Shown: positions 8,460 through 11,797 of the stretch, piece by piece
Numbering within the stretch: the stretch's first letter is position 1
Layout: every line of letters starts with the position of its first letter
The notes under the pieces: generated by a model
The model's database searches: none
Told to the model about the DNA's origin: nothing
What the model saw: the letters and a program-made list of their open reading frames with translations, nothing else
Assembly (NCBI GenBank): GCA_964634465.1
Contig: CAZWLY010000027.1
Coordinates: 1 to 11,797, forward strand
Direction of reading: 5' to 3'
Length of the DNA: 11,797 nt
From: CAZWLY01 sp964634465
Lineage (GTDB): Bacteria; Desulfobacterota; Desulfarculia; G963662305
Program-made: the position numbers and the translations under genes

Positions 8460-10316
8460 ATGCCTAAAGGGGTACTCTTGGGCAACGAGGCCATCGGCTA
8501 CGCCCTGGCCGCCAACGGCCTGGGCGTGGCGGCGGCCTACCCGGGCACGCCCTCGTCCGAGATTCTGCCGGCGGTGGTGCGCTACGACAAGGAGCACCAT
8601 CTCGGCATCCACGCCGAGTGGTCGGTCAACGAGAAGATCGCTCTCGATCAGGCCTTTGCCGCGGCCATGGTCGGCTTGCGCTCGGCCTGCGCCATGAAGC
8701 AGGTCGGCTTGAACGTCGCCGCCGACTCGTTCATGAGCGCGGTCTACCTGGGCGTAAAGGGCGGGATGATCGTCGTCTCGGCCGACGACCCCGGCCCGCA
8801 CTCGTCCCAGACCGAGCAGGACTCGCGGATGATGGCCTTTGTGGCCAAGGCCCCGGTCCTCGATCCGTCGTCCCCGGCCGAGGCGATGAGGATGGTCGCC
8901 GAGGCGTTCAAGCTCTCGGAGCGCTTCGAGATTCCGTTCCTGTTGCGGCCGGGGATTCGGGTCTGCCACGCCAAGCAGTCGGTGAGTCTGCCCCGGCCCA
9001 AGCCGCGGCCGGCCAAGGCCAAGTTCGAGCGCAACCCCGGCCGCTGGGCGGCCACGCCCAAGTTCCGCTACGCTCTCCACAAGGAGCTCAACGCCAAACT
9101 GAAGAAGCTGGCCGCCTACAACAACCGCTCGCCGTTCAACCGGCTCTCTTTCGAACTGAGAAAGGGGCGGCCCTATCCGCTGGGGGTGCTGGCCGCCGGC
9201 GCGCCGGCCGCGGCCCTCGCCGATTTGCTCGACGTCGCTGGCCTGGCCGACAAGATTCCGGTCCTGCGCCTGGGCGCGCCGTACCCGTTCCCGGACAAGC
9301 TGGTCGATTCGTTCCTGGCGCGCTGCAAGAAGGTCTTGGTGGTCGAGGAGACCGACGTCTTCATCGAGCTCTTCGCCTCGGCTCGGGGCAAGCTTTTGGG
9401 CCGGCTGTCGGGCCACGTGCCGGGCGAAGGCGAGCTGACCCCCGAAGTGATTCACGACTGCCTGAACAAAGCCCTCAAGGCGAGCGGGATGAAGGGGCTT
9501 GGCCGGCCGATCGGCCGGTCCTACGGCAAAGTCCTGGCCGAGTTGAAGCTGCCGATCAAAAAGCCCCGGCTCTGCCCCGGCTGCGGCCACCGGGCGGCGT
9601 TCTACGCCATCCGCCAGGCCTTCCCCAAGGCGGTCTACACCTCGGACATCGGCTGTTACACCCTGGGTTTGAACCTGAGGGCGGTGGACACCTGCCTGGA
9701 CATGGGCGCCGGGGTCACCCTGGCCGCCGGTCTCTATCAGGCCCTGAACCTTGACGGCGACTCCGGCCCCCCGATCGTGGCCACCATGGGCGACTCGACC
9801 TTCTTCCACTCGGGCGTTTCGTCGCTGATCTCGGCCGTCTACAACGGGGCCCGGTTCGTGCTGGTCCTGCTGGACAACGGCACCACAGCCATGACCGGCA
9901 TGCAGCCCACCCCCGATCTGGGCGTCCGGGCCGACGGGACGAAAGGCAGGCGCATCCCCCTGGAGCGGCTGATCGCCGGCTGCGGGGTGGATCATCTCAC
10001 CGTGGTCGACGCCTACGACGTGCCCGAGGTCATCGACGCTCTCGAAGCGGCCTACGACCACGCCGGCGCCCCCGACGGCGGCGTGGCCTGCGTCATCGCC
10101 CGCCACCCGTGCCGGATCGCCGAGCCCCGCCAGCCGGTCAGGACGGTCGTCGTCAACGACAACTGCGACGGTTGCCGGATCTGCGTGGCCACCTTCGAGT
10201 GTCCGGCCATGTCGGTCGAAAAGAAGGGCCAGCCGGTCAAGATCGATCCCAAGCTGTGCGTCCACTGCGGGGTGTGCGTCCACGCCTGCCCCAACGGCGC
10301 GTTGGAGGTGGCCTGA
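8460..10316 (+). CDS. iorA: Indolepyruvate:ferredoxin oxidoreductase, alpha subunit
   Basis: IorA is the large subunit of a cytoplasmic, oxygen-sensitive enzyme that converts aryl-pyruvates (from Trp, Phe and Tyr transamination) plus CoA into aryl-acetyl-CoA and CO2 while reducing ferredoxin. The 618 residues show the pyrimidine domain with YPGTPSSE (27-34), CPGCGHR (372-378), and the thiamine-diphosphate motif from MGDS (443-446) to LDNGTTAMTG (471-480). A C-terminal 2x[4Fe-4S] module has Cys 569, 572, 575 and 581, then 600, 603, 606 and 610. Full length and all cofactor residues are present. The start ATG has AAGGAG 5 bases upstream. It overlaps iorB by one base, the standard coupled arrangement. 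Confidence 0.96.
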   Translation: MPKGVLLGNEAIGYALAANGLGVAAAYPGTPSSEILPAVVRYDKEHHLGIHAEWSVNEKIALDQAFAAAMVGLRSACAMKQVGLNVAADSFMSAVYLGVKGGMIVVSADDPGPHSSQTEQDSRMMAFVAKAPVLDPSSPAEAMRMVAEAFKLSERFEIPFLLRPGIRVCHAKQSVSLPRPKPRPAKAKFERNPGRWAATPKFRYALHKELNAKLKKLAAYNNRSPFNRLSFELRKGRPYPLGVLAAGAPAAALADLLDVAGLADKIPVLRLGAPYPFPDKLVDSFLARCKKVLVVEETDVFIELFASARGKLLGRLSGHVPGEGELTPEVIHDCLNKALKASGMKGLGRPIGRSYGKVLAELKLPIKKPRLCPGCGHRAAFYAIRQAFPKAVYTSDIGCYTLGLNLRAVDTCLDMGAGVTLAAGLYQALNLDGDSGPPIVATMGDSTFFHSGVSSLISAVYNGARFVLVLLDNGTTAMTGMQPTPDLGVRADGTKGRRIPLERLIAGCGVDHLTVVDAYDVPEVIDALEAAYDHAGAPDGGVACVIARHPCRIAEPRQPVRTVVVNDNCDGCRICVATFECPAMSVEKKGQPVKIDPKLCVHCGVCVHACPNGALEVA

Positions 10317-10858
10317 TGAGTTACGATACGGTGCTGTGCGGACTGGGCGGACAGGGGATCATCTTCGCCGGACGGCTGTTGAGCTTCATGGCGATGAAAA
10401 ACGGCTGGGGCGTCATCGGCGCCGAAACCCACGGCATGGCCCAGCGGGGCGGCTCGGTGGTGGCCCATTTGCGCTTCGGCGAGACCGAGGGCTCGCTGGT
10501 GCCCGAGGGCTCGGCCGACGCCCTGATCGCCCTGTCCGAAGAGGAGGCCTACCGCAACCTGGCCCTGGCCAAGCGCGGCGGCTTGGTCTTTGTCAACGCC
10601 AAGCGCTTCCCGGTGAAGAAAGCGGCCGACTACGTCAAAAAGACCCGGCTCAAGCCCCTGGTCGTGGACGCCGACACCCTGGCCGTTCAAAACGGCCTGC
10701 CCCGGGCGGTGAACCTCATCGTCCTCGGCTTCGCCTGCGCGACAGGTGAGCTGCCGTTCTCCTTGGACGATCTCAAGCAAGCGGTCAAGGCCGTGGCCCG
10801 GGAGCGGTTCTGGGAGGCCAACTTCCGGGCCATCGAGTTGGGGGCGTCCCGGGCCTGA
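10316..10858 (+). CDS. iorB: Indolepyruvate:ferredoxin oxidoreductase, beta subunit
   Basis: IorB is the small gamma-type domain partner of IorA and completes the enzyme. The 180 residues show the family signatures GLGGQGIIFAGRLL (9-22) and ETHGMAQRGGSV (37-48). The length is slightly short of the usual 190-200, but the fold appears whole. The ATG shares its A with the TGA stop of iorA (TGATG), so translation is coupled; GGAGG lies 7 bases upstream, inside the iorA 3' end. Composition is GC-rich like iorA. The phenylacetate-CoA ligase (paaK-like) gene that often follows iorAB is not next to it; an AT-rich nuclease gene is there instead. Confidence 0.95.
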   Translation: MSYDTVLCGLGGQGIIFAGRLLSFMAMKNGWGVIGAETHGMAQRGGSVVAHLRFGETEGSLVPEGSADALIALSEEEAYRNLALAKRGGLVFVNAKRFPVKKAADYVKKTRLKPLVVDADTLAVQNGLPRAVNLIVLGFACATGELPFSLDDLKQAVKAVARERFWEANFRAIELGASRA

Positions 10859-10906
10859 TTGGCTCGCCAGCGACAGCCCCACAAGCTTGGGAGTAGGTGG
10901 ATTATT

Positions 10907-11641
10907 ATGCCGATCTATAATCGCTCTACAGGCCAGATACTCATCGATTACATTCATGGCCGATTAAAAGGCAAAGACACTATTGAAAAGGCTGAAATAC
11001 TTGATTGGTTTGCTGAAAACTACCCCAAAATAAAGCAGAACACAATCAGTGCTCATATCGGAAAATTCACAACGAACTACCGCTCACGCATTCATCATAA
11101 GGTTGGTTCGAAGCACGACTTGTTATTTAAATTACCTAACGGACAATACAGGCTGTATGACCCTGAAACAGACCCAAAACCGATCTACTCCGCTGATGAT
11201 TTAAGCGAGCAATTATCTTCAGACAGCGAAGAGGAGTATGGTTCTGCCTTTGCCTACGAATCGCATTTGCGTGATTTTTTGGCGAATAGCCTTCATATTA
11301 TTGAGGACGGGCTTGAATTATATGCTGATGAAGAAGACGAAACCATTACGGGCATTGAATATGACGCTGGTGGTCGGTTTATTGACCTTCTCGCTCAGGA
11401 CAAAGTTGGTAATTTTGTCGTTATTGAATTAAAATTATCAAAAGGATATGAAAAGGCAATCGGACAATTGCTTAGATATAAGGCTTGGGTTAGAAACAAT
11501 TTGTCCAATGGAAAGCCAGTAAGGGGTATTGTCATAGCGAAAGAGATGACAGATGATATTAAGCTTGCTGCTACCGAATTGAATAACATTGAATTATTCG
11601 AATACGACTTAAAAGTTGAGCTGAGAAAAGTAAAAATATAG
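10907..11641 (+). CDS. wHTH plus NucS/DUF91-like PD-(D/E)XK nuclease
   Basis: This is a 244-residue protein. Residues 1-90 are helical and end in NGQYRLYD, which looks like a winged-helix DNA-binding domain. Residues 91-112 form an acidic, Ser-rich linker. Residues 113-244 resemble the NucS C-terminal (DUF91) nuclease fold: Glu118 in AYESHLRDFL, Asp160 in GGRFIDLL, Glu174 and Lys176 in VVIELKLSK, and GQLLRYKAWVR (186-196). The full set of PD-(D/E)XK residues suggests an active DNA endonuclease, possibly for defence or mobile-element maintenance. The start is ATG 10907, with TAGGTGG 6 bases upstream. The codons are AT-rich (AAA, ATT, GAA, TTA), sharply unlike iorB 48 bases upstream, which indicates horizontal acquisition. 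Repeat copy A begins 2 bases after its stop. The family call is by motif and no partner gene is visible. Confidence 0.75.
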   Translation: MPIYNRSTGQILIDYIHGRLKGKDTIEKAEILDWFAENYPKIKQNTISAHIGKFTTNYRSRIHHKVGSKHDLLFKLPNGQYRLYDPETDPKPIYSADDLSEQLSSDSEEEYGSAFAYESHLRDFLANSLHIIEDGLELYADEEDETITGIEYDAGGRFIDLLAQDKVGNFVVIELKLSKGYEKAIGQLLRYKAWVRNNLSNGKPVRGIVIAKEMTDDIKLAATELNNIELFEYDLKVELRKVKI

Positions 11642-11642
11642 T

Positions 11643-11687
11643 TGTACAGTGATGGTATTTATCTGCAATTGTCGCTTGCGGCGGGGT
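11643..11687 (+). repeat. Dispersed short repeat, copy A
   Basis: TGTACAGTG followed by TGGTATTTA, CTG and GTCGC match copy B, which starts exactly 61 bases downstream at 11704. Copy A begins 2 bases after the nuclease stop codon. Its outer flank (CTTGCGGCGGGGTTG) is a diverged version of the CTCCGGCTGGTTG in copy B. Confidence 0.65.
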
Positions 11688-11703
11688 TGTTCATTGATCA
11701 GAC

Positions 11704-11749
11704 TGTACAGTGCTGGTATTTACCTGACAGTCGCCTCCGGCTGGTTGAT
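11704..11749 (+). repeat. Dispersed short repeat, copy B
   Basis: This is the best-conserved copy. It shares 33 of 36 bases with copy C at 3987-4022, and its first half is the inverted match (24 of 29) to copy D at 25-53. It forms a 61-bp-spaced direct pair with copy A. Confidence 0.75.
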
Positions 11750-11768
11750 TTGTTCAGTCAACCTTTTT
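11743..11768 (+). terminator. Weak intrinsic terminator candidate
   Basis: GGTTGA and TCAACC form a 6-bp stem around a 9-base loop, followed directly by TTTTT. It lies about 100 bases after the nuclease stop and could end its transcript. Its left arm lies inside repeat copy B, so the pairing may instead be a property of the repeat. Confidence 0.35.
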
Positions 11769-11797
11769 AGGGGGCATTTTGCTGAACTTTTTCACGG

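Overview
The window is bacterial. It has compact genes, Shine-Dalgarno sequences at most starts, a Sec-type signal peptide and an overlapping TGATG stop/start junction. Most of it is very GC-rich, with codons dominated by GCC, CTG and GGC. The O2-sensitive, ferredoxin-linked enzyme IorAB points to an anaerobe. A Desulfobacterota-like lineage or a GC-rich candidate phylum would fit, but no marker gene is present and I do not assign a taxon.

Layout, left to right. (1) Positions 1-550 hold a 471-bp near-perfect copy of the 3' end of a decarboxylase gene found about 4 kb away, here broken and fused to unrelated sequence. (2) Two minus-strand genes follow: a small two-helix membrane protein of unknown function, and a large secreted multidomain protein with a Pro/Thr linker. 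(3) Positions 3511-4100 are an intergenic stretch with AT-rich patches, short tandem repeats, a 12-bp palindrome and one copy of a dispersed repeat. (4) On the minus strand, a MoxR-type AAA+ ATPase gene precedes an intact PLP-dependent aromatic-L-amino-acid-type decarboxylase gene. (5) Divergent from these, on the plus strand, is a polytopic M48 metallopeptidase with a C-terminal TPR region. (6) Next, with its own promoter candidate, is iorA-iorB, encoding indolepyruvate:ferredoxin oxidoreductase. (7) Immediately after iorB the base composition drops sharply to AT-rich. A wHTH plus NucS/DUF91-like PD-(D/E)XK nuclease gene sits there, followed by two 61-bp-spaced copies of the dispersed repeat.

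How the genes may work together: the decarboxylase (amino acid to amine and CO2) and IorAB (aryl-pyruvate to aryl-acetyl-CoA with ferredoxin reduction) both act on aromatic amino-acid carbon, so the centre of the window may be a small aromatic amino-acid catabolic neighbourhood. This is inference from family membership and proximity. The MoxR ATPase could be a chaperone or activator for a neighbour, but its usual VWA partner is absent.

The most unusual structure is the repeat family. Four related copies are visible, one of them inverted. One lies exactly at the duplication junction of the decarboxylase fragment and two abut the AT-rich nuclease gene. I read this as a mobile or recombinogenic repeat that shaped both accessory regions. 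I did not find a convincing new multi-gene system. The repeat family and its two associated rearrangements are the best leads.
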